Origin: Anthopleura xanthogrammica
Taxonomy: Eukaryota > Cnidaria > Anthozoa > Actiniaria > Actiniidae
Assembly (NCBI GenBank): GCA_964019055.1
Contig: OZ025212.1
Coordinates: 15,666,590-15,730,589 of the forward strand
Length of the DNA stretch: 64,000 nt
Reading direction: 5' to 3'
Made by a program: the position numbers and the translations under genes. Under the pieces are notes generated by a model. It saw only the letters and a list, made by a program, of their open reading frames with translations. It was not told where the DNA came from and did not search any database. This document shows positions 21,101 to 31,600 of the stretch, piece by piece (within the stretch, counting starts at the first letter, position 1; each line of letters starts with the position of its first letter).

Positions 21101-24100
21101 ATGGCTTCGAGGCAGTCAAGCCGTTGTCGAGGGATTTCTTTCCCGCAGTTTCAAAGCGTAGGCGAACGTGTCGGTCATCCTTCACTCCACAAATCTTACA
21201 TGTGTGAAAGGTTTGCAACCAGTTCGAATTTGTACAGAACGAACTTTCAAGGTCACTTTGGTTGCGTGAATGCTATCGAGTTCTCAAATAATGGAGGGGA
21301 GTTTATTGTATCAGGTAAACAGACCAATGTTCTTTTCTTTTGTTGCTGTGTTTACTTACACACAGCGCTTTCTTGTCCTGAAATACTAAACCAAAAACCA
21401 AAACTGTCCATTCAAACTTCATACATTATCAAAACGTCATGGGCTTTGAGTTTGGAAGTGTTTGTTTAATGCTTATGAACTGAGTTCTAAAGTATGCTGA
21501 TATTTATTTAAATCGATGCAGAATTCGAAAGCAACGATAATATGTTAAGCTTAATAACTTGTACCATGATTGTGTCGCAGTGAAAATTGCATTTAATTTA
21601 ATACCTGATACTGTCAAGAGGGGGAAACAAACCAGCTCTTGATATTCCATATTAACTTCTCGAACACTTTAATTCAGGTGGAGATGACAGAAGAGTTTTG
21701 CTGTGGAATGTTGAAAAAACACTCTATCGCCAAGATGAACCAGTAGCAATGAAAGGACAACACAGGTCCAATATATTTTGCACGGTCTTTGATGGGGATA
21801 ATAGACATATATTTTCAGCAGGTTAGAGCTATGGATTAAACAGTTGACTCAAAATAACTAACATGTATAACTAGTGCTCTGATTGGCTGGAATCCATGCT
21901 AAAAATTTGGGGACAGTTTCTAGATGTTTTAAAGATTATTAAGTAAAAATGTGCCTCCATAAAGTTGTGGACATTTTTTGGTAGTTTGGGAGACATTGGG
22001 GCTAGTTATGCTCTGATTAGGTTTCTTGTTTTCCTAACTAAATAACTTTAGCTAATATCAGTCGTCTTAGATCCCGACATGTACCTACATGTATTTTGAA
22101 TAATTATACGTACATGTAGGTAAAATCATACAAAGAAATGAATTATTTATTAGTCTGCGATGTTGAATAAAACCCATTTTTTTAACATTATTGATGTCAT
22201 TAATTTGAAGGGAATGATGATCAAGTTGTGAGACATGACATATTGACGTAAGTAAATTACAAAAAGTAAAGAATGCACAGCATATTGTTTGAGTGTTTTT
22301 ATAAAAAAGCATAAAACTGACTTTCATTACCAACATATCTGGCACATTTTGTTTAAAAACACTTTAACATGTAATCCATTTTTAATTAGTGGAGAGACAT
22401 TGGGCGTATATTTCCATGACGACCCTGTCTATGGTTTGAGTGTCCACCCAGAACAAGAGAATGTATTTCTGACGGCATGTGACAATGGCAAGGTACAACT
22501 ATGGGATGCTAGGAATACATCAGCTGGTATGGATTGTTATTTTCTTATTTATTATTAATGAAATATATAGCCATTTCATTTCTGAGCATATGAAAGCTCT
22601 CATTTTCTCGAACTAAGCTTTTATTAAGACTAATAAGTTTTTATGTCAATATTAAAGTTTTAATAAGGTTTCAGACAGATATGCAGCCCAAACTAGCTCG
22701 TTTACTTAGTAAATGTTTGTTAAATCTTCATTTGATTTCTATCACCTAGTCAACAAGCTTAAGATGGAAATTGAATAGTTTTAAGGTGCACCTCAGATAT
22801 TACCTAATAAAAAAAATTTTGGTCATGAAATCATTTAAAATTAGTTTAATAAATTAACAGCTATTCAGGTACATTAAAAGCAGTACATTGACTGTGATTA
22901 CCTGGTATAACTTAAAGGGTCTATCTTAAGGCTGATTTACACGGTACAACTTTTGCTTAAAATTGTCTCATGCAATTTGCTTACACAACGCTTGCAACAC
23001 GAATTGCGTTGTGTAAATCAATCCTACAACTTGCTACAACTTTTTTCTTGTCGTACACAACAGTTGTAGGGATGATTTACATGACACAATTCATGTTGTA
23101 AGCGTGGTGTAAGCAGATTGCATGCGACAGTTGTAAGCAAAAGTTGTAACACGTAAATCGACCTTTAGATGTGCTAGTTTATGCCTGCAGGTAATGATAT
23201 ATTGATAGTATATCAATGACATATTGATCATTGTCATCTATAGGTTCTTCACAATATATAGCTGATTATTCCTCTGCATTCCATGCTGCTGTTTTTAATC
23301 CTGTGGATAGTGTTCTGATTGCAACAGCTAATTCATCAAAAGGTGTTCAATTATGGGATGTTAGATTCCCAAAGAGGTGAGTGAGAATTCAGGATTATTT
23401 GTTGAATAAATTTAAGTATTTGGGGAGTCAGGGTGGTTTAGTGTTACTGCACTCTCCTCTCACCTCTGGGGTCTTGGGTTAGATTCCTGGACTCTGCATC
23501 ACATGTGAGTAGAGTTTGTTAGGTCTCTCCCCTGATTTGAAGGGTTTTCTTCAGGTACTCCGGTTTTGCTCCTTCCTCACAACCTAACCTCCCCTTCCAC
23601 TAGAAGTTTGGTCATTTGTATGGAATCATATAAAACAACTGATTGATGTCATTCTTGTATAAAATAGAGTACTACATGAATATAGCAGTGCAACACCCAA
23701 GTTATGTGCGATGGGAGTCAAGTGGAACATGACAGGCACCTTACTCACAGCCTTGCGTAGACGATTACCTCCAGTATTATACAGTATTGAGCAAACTCCA
23801 GCTCTAGTAGAGTTTGAACATCCTGGTTATAATAATGTCTGCACAATGAAGAGCCACTGTTTTGCTGGAGACCAGGATCAGGTATTTAAAAATTAATCTC
23901 AATGTCTGTCTATCCTGTCCTCTGTGGTATGACTGGGGTTTCATGTGACTAAATATTTAGCAGACAGCATCTGTCACAGTACAGGATTAATGGCGCCAAT
24001 CCAATCCATTGTTCATGCAATAAAAATCTAACCTTGATGGGATACCATCATTTTAACAGTATGGCATGTCTGCTTGATGTGTTTTTGCAGTCTCTGAAGA

Positions 24101-26865
24101 AAAACACCAGCTGTGTATAATGCATACTTTTTCCATACCTTTCCCAATTAAGTGTAGTATGCCATTATCAATGATTAACTGTGGTTGGTTGATCAATAGA
24201 CCTTTTTAGCTTGGTTGGTTTGTTGTCCCATTTCAGACCATCTGTCATTCTCTTGAGAATAAGATTCTTTGTTTGAGTGGTATCCATATTCATGTGTCTT
24301 CTTGTGTGCAACCATTAAACAAAGAAGTGATACTCTAGGAATGACACATGGTCTGAAATGGGAAAACAAACTGCCCAAGCTTAAAAGGTCTATTGGTCAA
24401 CCACAGTCGATCAGTAGCCCATTTCCGAGTTCTCACTTGTACGTCATGAGAATGAGGCTACATACGAACACAGGCAGCCCAAGCAGGGCTCGACACTAAC
24501 TTTTTTAGGAATTAGTCCTTGGGCTAGTCACTGTGGATAATCACTAGTCCCAAGGTCTTTTTTCCACTAGTCCACAGCAAACCTTCACTAGTCTGAGACT
24601 AGTAAATGTATGTTAGTGTCAAGCTCTGCCAAGCAGTGAAATTGAGGCCTAAATATGAGTAGCCTTACAAGTTCTCATGCAGTAAAATTAAGAACTCCGA
24701 AATGGACTGTTGTTAACCCTGCCTCTTTCCACATATTATTATATTGAGTTGTCATGAACTTTAACATTATATTTAGAATTGACATGTATGATAAATTTCT
24801 TTATTTACAGTACATAATATCTGGCTCAGATGACTTTAACATATATGTGTGGAAAATTCCTGAAATATCAAGTAATACAACAATGCAGGAACCCATAACA
24901 GTTGACAGAGCATTTCTAGTTCTTTCTGGTCACAGATCTATTGTTAATCAAGTTCGTTTTAACCCCGCGACATGTATGATTATTTCTGCTGGAGTAGAAA
25001 AAATTATCAAGGTAAAGTTGTTGTATGTTTGTGTGTGTCCATGTCTTTGAAAGGATGTTTGGTCCATATTAAATACTTCCAATGCTTGTATTTGCCAACA
25101 CCAGGCTGGCTCAGTTGGTTGAACATCAGACTGTTGTGTACAGGAGATTCAATTCCCAGCCAAACCAACACTTGGTGTCTTAAAATAACTGAGGAGAAAA
25201 TGCTGCTTGTGTAATACTATCTACAAATGGTTAGATTTTCAAGTGGCTCAGATGACCACTTTAAATCTTGATCATCACTTACCAATATTGGAGGGACATA
25301 AAAGCACCACTGAGGATGTTAAGAAATCCTGAAATTATTGAAAAACAAAACAAAAGAATTTGGGATTTGGTAAGCGGTTGGGATGTGAAGAAAGTACCTA
25401 TGCTTCTTGTTCTAGAATTAAGCCAGCAGAAAATTTGTATTAATCAGTATTGAATGTGACTTTTTCTTTATTATTCCTGTAGGTTTGGAGTCCTTGGAAT
25501 CTTCCTGGAGGACAGGGGAGTATCCACAAAAAGGAAGTATCGTCAGAGCCCAAGCGAGTCCTCTATACACATGATGACTATGTGAATCTTGTGCTCGACA
25601 GTGGCCAACCTTTGACCCATGAGTATGAAGGGGGATCCATTGATGAAGATCCCAGGATGTTGGCATTTTTTGATTCTCTCATTGAACGAGAGCAAAGGGG
25701 ATGGAACTCAAGTGAAAGTAGTTTATCTGGTGATGATTTCTATGCCAGTTTTTTGGGCCTCAGAAGTAGCGAGAGCAGTACAGAAAGTGATACAGATGCA
25801 GCAAGCACCAGAAGGACCCAGAATATTTTGGCAAGTGAATCACGGAACTCTGATGATGACAGTGATCTTGCTAATTCACTAGCTGTCCTCCAGAGAATGC
25901 GTCGTATCCGTAGAGCAGCATTCCTAAGGGGACTTCAAAGAGCTGCAGAAACACAAGAGGGTGAAAGTGGCCAGGAGAATTCCCCAGGTTATTTCTTACG
26001 GCATGTTTCTAGAGAACTGAGGAGGGAAATTGAAGATGGAACTTCTAATTCAAATGATTCCCAAAGTAATATTTTACAGCAAATTACAAGGGATGCAATC
26101 TTATCATCTGATGATGATTCTGATGAACCTAATGTAAGGCTAGCCCTTCCTGATGAATTACTTGAAGATCAATCAAATAATGAGACTGAAACAGTAGCAT
26201 TCCGTCCAACAAGGGTTCGGGAGAGAGGACGGCAGTATAGAATAAGAAGGACTAGAAACTCGAGTAATGACAACAGCTCAAGAGAAGACAATGAAACAGC
26301 TACAAATTCTACTTCGAATCATAATGTTAAAATAGTTAGAAAAAATAGTAAAAGAAGACAGGTATCATCATCATCATCCTCTTCATCATTGTCATCATCA
26401 TCCAATGATAGTGGGTCAGATGATGATGATAGGTGTAATCAAGCAAGGAGATCAAAAAGAAAACGAATAAAGATACGACCAGAATCTGATGAGGAGGAAT
26501 GTAACACATCTGACCAGCCAAATGATATTTTAATAGATGAGAATGATAGTCATAACAATGAACATACAAACAGTGCAGTCACAGAAAATAAATGTCTTAA
26601 TTCTTCAGAAGATAATGCATCAAGTGAAGAAAAAGATACAGGAGAAGCACAGGAAAAAAACTGTAGTCACAATGGACAAAAACCCAATACAGCTCATAAT
26701 CATAACACACAAACATCAAATGGACATTTTACGGAAGGTTATTGCAGCTCATTGGGTAATATGAACAATCATTCATCTCTGGACTGCAGTGATGTGTGCC
26801 ACACTGATGACACTACAAATCAATCTCAAATTGATCTGAACTTTTTAGATGGACAAAAAACTTGA
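21101..26865 (+). CDS. DCAF5: DDB1- and CUL4-associated factor 5 (DCAF5/WDR22)
   Basis: Eight exons: 21101-21314, 21678-21821, 22211-22247, 22390-22526, 23244-23376, 23668-23881, 24811-25011 and 25483-26865, giving 820 residues. The N-terminal half is a WD40 propeller close to vertebrate DCAF5: GHFGCVNAIEFSNNGGEF, RRVLLWNVEK, RHDILTGETLGVYFHDD, VYGLSVHPEQENVF, GVQLWDVRFPKR, ALRRRLPPVLYSIEQ, ISGSDDFNIYVWKIP and GHRSIVNQVRFNP. After EDPRMLAFFDSL the last exon encodes about 420 disordered residues rich in Ser, Asp, Glu and Asn, with a long Ser run (26346-26402) and a basic RRSKRKRIKIR patch that could be a nuclear signal. By family knowledge it is a substrate receptor of the CRL4 ubiquitin ligase; WDxR boxes (WDVR, WDAR) that contact DDB1 are present. 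The first ATG downstream of a GTG-preceded frame was taken as the start. Confidence 0.95.
22928..23167. mobile_element. Long foldback element in DCAF5 intron
   Basis: Two arms of about 110 bp are inverted copies of each other: left AAGGCTGATTTACACGGTAC then AACTTTTGCTTA and ACAACGCTTGCAACACGAAT; right the complement with TTGTAAGCGTGGTGTAAGCA and GTTGTAACACGTAAATCGAC. The centre is short. It has the form of a foldback or MITE. No clear target duplication was seen. Confidence 0.8.
23418..23620 (+). repeat. tRNA-like SINE (family 2)
   Basis: It starts GGGGAGTCAGGGTGGTTTAG, then GTGTTACTGCACTC, CTCACCTCTGGGGTC and a B-box-like GGGTTAGATTCC, then CACATGTGAGTAGAG and GGTTTTGCTCCTTCCTC. The same landmarks occur in the copies at 9068-9205 and 40875-41095 in reverse. 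It lies in a DCAF5 intron. Confidence 0.65.
24180..24406. mobile_element. MITE family B, copy 1
   Basis: Terminal inverted repeats of about 30 bp (TGTGGTTGGTTGATCAATAG then ACCTTTTTAGCTT; right end AAGCTTAAAAGGTCTATTGG then TCAACCACA). Inner complementary blocks are CCCATTTCAGACCAT / ATGGTCTGAAATGGG. Related sequences occur at 27281-27475, 27505-27670 and 31091-31170. Confidence 0.8.
24487..24628. mobile_element. 142-bp MITE with 8-bp direct flanks, hAT-like
   Basis: The element has inverted ends (GGCTCGACACTAAC at the left, GTTAGTGTCAAGCTCTG at the right) and inner ACTAGT repeats. It is flanked by the 8-bp direct repeat CCAAGCAG (24479-24486 and 24629-24636). An 8-bp target duplication is typical of hAT elements; the terminal CAGGG-like bases also fit. 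The exact boundary could shift by a few bases. Confidence 0.7.
25101..25345 (+). repeat. tRNA-derived SINE (family 1), degenerate copy
   Basis: It opens with GGCTGGCTCAGTTGGTTGAA (A-box-like), has GGAGATTCAATTCCCAGCC as B-box region, then AACACTTGGTGTCTTAAAAT, AACTGAGGAGAAAATGCTGC and ATCTACAAATGGTTAGATTT. All these blocks occur in the same order in the better preserved copy at 45717-46020. It lies in the last intron of DCAF5. Confidence 0.85.
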
Positions 26866-27865
26866 ATCAAGTAGTTTGGATGCCAAAACATGTACAGTAC
26901 AGACTATAATATCAGCTGACGCTAATTTTAGAATTATCAACACACTCAAAGTAATATTAGCTGCTGTTAGTTTTGGCTGAAACATTTTGTATTCTTCATG
27001 GAAAAGGGGGCTCAGGACCTTAGAAAAACACCTGATAACAAATAACCACATCGTTGGAAAAGATGAATTTAATAAAAAGAAGATATGCATTCCAGTTTTT
27101 GCAAAATAGAAAAGCAAAATAATGTAAAGAAAATATTAATAAAAGGTATATTGAAATAAATAAGATAAATTTTAGGTATTGTATTTTTATTGTTTGTTGA
27201 ACAAAGAAATGAATGGGAAGTTAATAAAAAGTTTAAAAAAATAAGATACAAAATAAAAATCCAAGCATTCTATTTTGATTAACTATCAATAGACCTTTTT
27301 GGCTTGTACATAATGTATTTTCCATTTCAGACTAATTATTTGGTCATTCCCTTGAGAATAAGATTATTTTGACCATATGATTATCTTCTCGGGGATCTGG
27401 GACGCAAAATATCAATGGAATGACACATTGTCTGTAAGGATAAAACTTTTTACTCTGGTTGAAAAGGTCTAATAATATTTTTTTAGTGGGGGGGGGGGGG
27501 GAGTCTATAATAGACTTTTTTATCTTTGCCATGTCATTTCCTTGAGTATCATTTAATTTGTTGATTTATTATTTCTTTGTTTGGACACAAAGATGAAACA
27601 AAGAATCCTATTCTTAAAGGAATAAAAAAATGGGTAAAAGAAATGCCCAAGCTTAATTGGTCTTTTCTTAAATGTCCAGTATTTTTATTATTAAGAACAG
27701 AAGTCTACAATTTCTCTTCAACATCAAACAAAATGGAGCCCTTGTACATTTTCCTTTGACTGTTTTGGAATTTCTTGGTTCTTTGCACTGGTCCAATGCT
27801 TTTGTTGCCTCCATTCCAAACCAAAATAACTGATCCACGGTTTTGACATGATTAGAGCCTTGTAT
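26866..27865. other. Tail-to-tail gap DCAF5 / CEBPZOS with MITE copies
   Basis: 1.0 kb between convergent stops. It holds two relatives of MITE family B: 27281-27475 (TATCAATAGACCTTTTTGGC at the left, AAAAGGTCTAATA at the right, with CATTTCAGAC and CATTCCCTTGAGAATAAGAT inside) and 27505-27670 (ATAGACTTTTTTATC at the left, CCAAGCTTAATTGGTC at the right). A G run lies at 27487-27500. No gene is supported. Confidence 0.65.
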
Positions 27866-28478
27866 TTAGTTAATACTGGTGTTGGCCTTGCTTTCATTCT
27901 TCCATGCTTTAAGGTCATCTTTCCTCACATCTGCAAACCCTCCAAGTTCAGCCGTTGTGTAGAAACCTGTGTTCAGTGAAAAGTATAGTCATTATCAGTC
28001 GATACTGATCACCGAAGACTGGCACCAAACCTATTGCAGACAATTGGGCTAAATTTTGCAATATATCGAATTAATAATTAAGCTTTCAATAATGACATTC
28101 TATATTGATCATTAGCACCTAACCCAATCTACATACCCTGGTCCTACCTCTTCTCTCCCCTCCTTTCTTTCCTTACTTTTAACATACATTATCTACATTT
28201 TTACACTTCACATATCCATTCTTACCTTCTAATATTGATGGATACTTGTTGTGCATCCATTTTCTATAGTCTGAATAGAAGTGTCAGAAAAGAAATGGAA
28301 AGAAAATTCATTAGCATCTAACCATAAAGCTAGTACAACATGGATAATGTACAGTATTGTACATACCTTGATCAGTATTCATCTTGTGCCATACCCTAAA
28401 TGAGGCTAAAAATGCTGCCACTTCACCAACAATCACAGCTCTAAGGACAAACCATTTTCCCTTAGCACTTAGCCTCAT
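27866..28478 (-). CDS. CEBPZOS: CEBPZOS-like small mitochondrial membrane protein
   Basis: Three exons, 28478-28367, 28270-28226 and 27966-27866, give 85 residues with consistent phases. The sequence begins MRLSAKGKWFVLRAVIVGEV, has one hydrophobic segment (VLRAVIVGEVAAFLASF, about residues 10-26), then WHKMNTDQDYRKWMHNKYPS and ILEGFYTTAE. This lines up with human CEBPZOS, where a hydrophobic stretch is followed by [20 protein letters not shown]. That human protein is reported to be mitochondrial; its role is unknown to me. The gene is head-to-head with SLC30A6 (221 bp between ATGs). The similarity is short, so orthology is probable rather than certain. Confidence 0.7.
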
Positions 28479-28699
28479 CACCAGAGGCTATAAATACTGC
28501 ACAGTACTAGTGTAACTTACAAAGTTCATGCAGTTAGTTCATTTCACTCTTTCCTACCGTTTAGGACTGGCACTAGTACGTACGTGTCCACTTCGCGGGC
28601 TCAATTTTCAAAATGGCACCGGAGTGAAAAAAGCCGAATTCATATCTCCCATTTAAAACACAAAATACTACTCCTTATTTCAATATTCTAACCATAAAA
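28479..28699. promoter_or_regulatory. Bidirectional promoter CEBPZOS-like / SLC30A6
   Basis: Only 221 bp lie between the two start codons, with CAAAATGGCACCGGAGTG at about 28609-28625 and a GTACGTACGTGTCC stretch near 28573. No TATA box is evident. Shared control is inferred from the spacing. Confidence 0.5.
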
Positions 28700-31600
28700 A
28701 TGGATCATGGACATAGCCATTCTCACCAACAACCACATGGTACAGGAAATTACCCGAATCCGTCGACAGAAGGCTCAGGAACGGGTATTTATTCATACAA
28801 TAGTAGTAGTGTGACTGGTCTACCAAGTACAGAAAATACAGGCAGTTTTTTTCGTTATGTGCCCAACAAGCAGACATCAGCCGGACAAGTAAACGTTGAT
28901 ATTAACGATAAAGATATTCATGAACAAGGTAATTGAATAAAAGCGTTAGGTGATGTTATTGCGCAGCATAAATAATATGTTTTGGTTAAAGATTCATATG
29001 CATCGTTAAGTGAAATTTAAAGCTTTATACAAGAGGTTACCTACAAGTACGATAATAAATTACATACTATCTACTCAAATATCATGCTTTATAAATAACT
29101 ATCAAAGCTATAGATCTTTAGGAATTTTATTATAATTATTGTGAGCATTTTTTATTTTGTTTCAATTAAGCATAAGCTTATTCATTTTTGTAATTATTCA
29201 TGTGATAAATAAATACGGTATTTTTTATTTTATTAATTTATCTTGGTTAACTAGCAACACCTGCTAGGTTCTTTATTTATTTCAGATCAGAATTTTGTAA
29301 ACTGACTCTAATACTGAAACAGCTGATATATAGCCATTGTGCTGTTGGACTGATTCATTCATTTCTTCACTTTCTTTCTTACAGAACAAAATCTAAGGCA
29401 GAGAGGATCTCAAGAAACAAGTAGTAAACCATTATCAGTAAGTTTAGAGCTAACATTGGGGACCTTAAGATCTTCGAGCAAGGATGGCAACACTGGAGAT
29501 TGACACAAGCATGTTTTCAAAACAGTTTTTCATGCATACTCTGTCATCCTTGCCATTGCCGTCAGTGCTAAGTCATGAAAAAGCACCAACTGATGTTCTA
29601 GCAATGACGGCAACTGCAAGGACAATGGCATGTGCATGAAAAACCATTTTGAAAATGTGCTTTTGTCATCATCTGGCATTGTCATCCTTGCTCCCTTAGT
29701 AGATCTTAAGGTCCCTATTACTGCAGCTGCTTTAACCCTTCAGAGCATTTTGACAAATGAATTCCTGGCTTATGGGAACTATATGATAATCTGCAGTAAA
29801 TGACAGATTATTCTTTGAATGGATTGATTGGATATTGGCTGGATAGACGGCTATAACTATGTGATTTTCTGAGTTAAATAACAAATATACAGAAAGGGTA
29901 GTAGTAAAACGTAGACGTCTGGTTTCATCACCAGCAAAAATCATGCAAGATATCACCACTCCTGGAGATGCACAATACCAATGTGAAGTATTTTGTATTT
30001 TTCAGAGTATTATTAAACCATTTCCAAAACGAACTTATAAATTGATGAATGTCGTCAGAAAGGAACTCAAAACAGTCTTAGCTGAAAAACAGGTGAGATG
30101 TTAACTATTTCCCCAAAAAAATACAGTCTATATTATTCTTAAAACCTGTTCTAACTCATTGAATTTAATTCTTATTTTTTGTTTTAGGGTTGGAAGATCT
30201 TCTGGCTATTCCTATTGAATTTGGTTTTAACGTTTACTTTATTTGTGTACAGTGGATCAACAAATAGCTTAGGTAATCATTATACCATTGGTATACCATC
30301 AAATAATATTTATATGATACACAACTTTCCTTTCTTGATTAGCTTTCCACCAAAGTCAATTAGAGTACAGACAACAGACTGTCTGACTGTGTTGCTGTCA
30401 GCAAATATTAGATTCTCCTATAAGTTTGATTGGGAGAGAGCCACCACTGTAAACCCGTATTGGCAGCTCAAAATTGCAATAAGTTATAAAAACATTTGCA
30501 TGCAATAATTATATTTGTCATATCAGATCTTCGATTTGTTATTTTTCAGCTTTGATGGCATTTAGTTATTTAACAATATTTGATTTATTGAGGTGAGAAT
30601 ATATATTGTTTTATAAGAGTGGTATAAGAGTGACACTCATGTTTCTCAAACAATTCATTTTTCATGCATTGTTTTCTATTTTAGTTTGGCTACATGTCTT
30701 TTATCTCTTTGGGTTTCGCTGCAAAAACCAACAAAGTCATTTTCCTATGGGTAAGGAAGACACAATAAGAAAGTACTGAGCCATTCAAGCAAACAAAATA
30801 TTCTTACTGTGATACAGAGAAAAGATGTTTTCTTTTCAAGATTAGAAATAAAAGAAAAAAAAGGGAGAAGGAGATTAATAAGTTCTCTATAGATTGAACT
30901 AGTTGATGATGGTAATGTTGATGGTGGTGGTGGTCGTGATGATGGTTATGGTGGTGGTGGTGATGGTAGTGATGATGATGATAGCAGTGATGATGACGAT
31001 GACGATGATAATAGCAGTGGTGATGATGATGATGATGATAATACAAACTAGATGATGTTCAATAATGATAATGTGATTATGATAGCTGGGCATAATGTTT
31101 TCTCATTTCAGACACATGTCATTCCCTTGAACATTATTTCTTTCTTTGCCAGTATTATGCTTAAATATATTTGAATATATTCCCATAATTTTAATTATAT
31201 TTTTTCTTCTTAGATTTGAAAGATATGAAGTGCTTTCAGTTTTTTCCTCTACAATGTTAACAATGTTTGGTGCGCTATTTATTTTCAAAGAAAGGTATTG
31301 TTTATTCAGTAATAATAACCTGTATCTGGTGTTTGTCTCATTGGGTTCCCTGTGGTTAGACATGAATACTTAGTCTTTTTTTCAGGTAAATGTCCAGCCA
31401 CAGGCAATCACTAATATAATAGCCCAAACAAAATTGATGATAATTCAATACTTAACATTTTTTCTTTTTCTTTTCAATTTAGTATTGAAAGATTATTGAT
31501 GCCCGCTGAAGTAACAACGTAAGTGTTCATTTCTTTGCTTTGCCTAAATTAAATTTTGATTTCATTCAATTTTTGCTGACATCTTGTCCTTCTATACACC

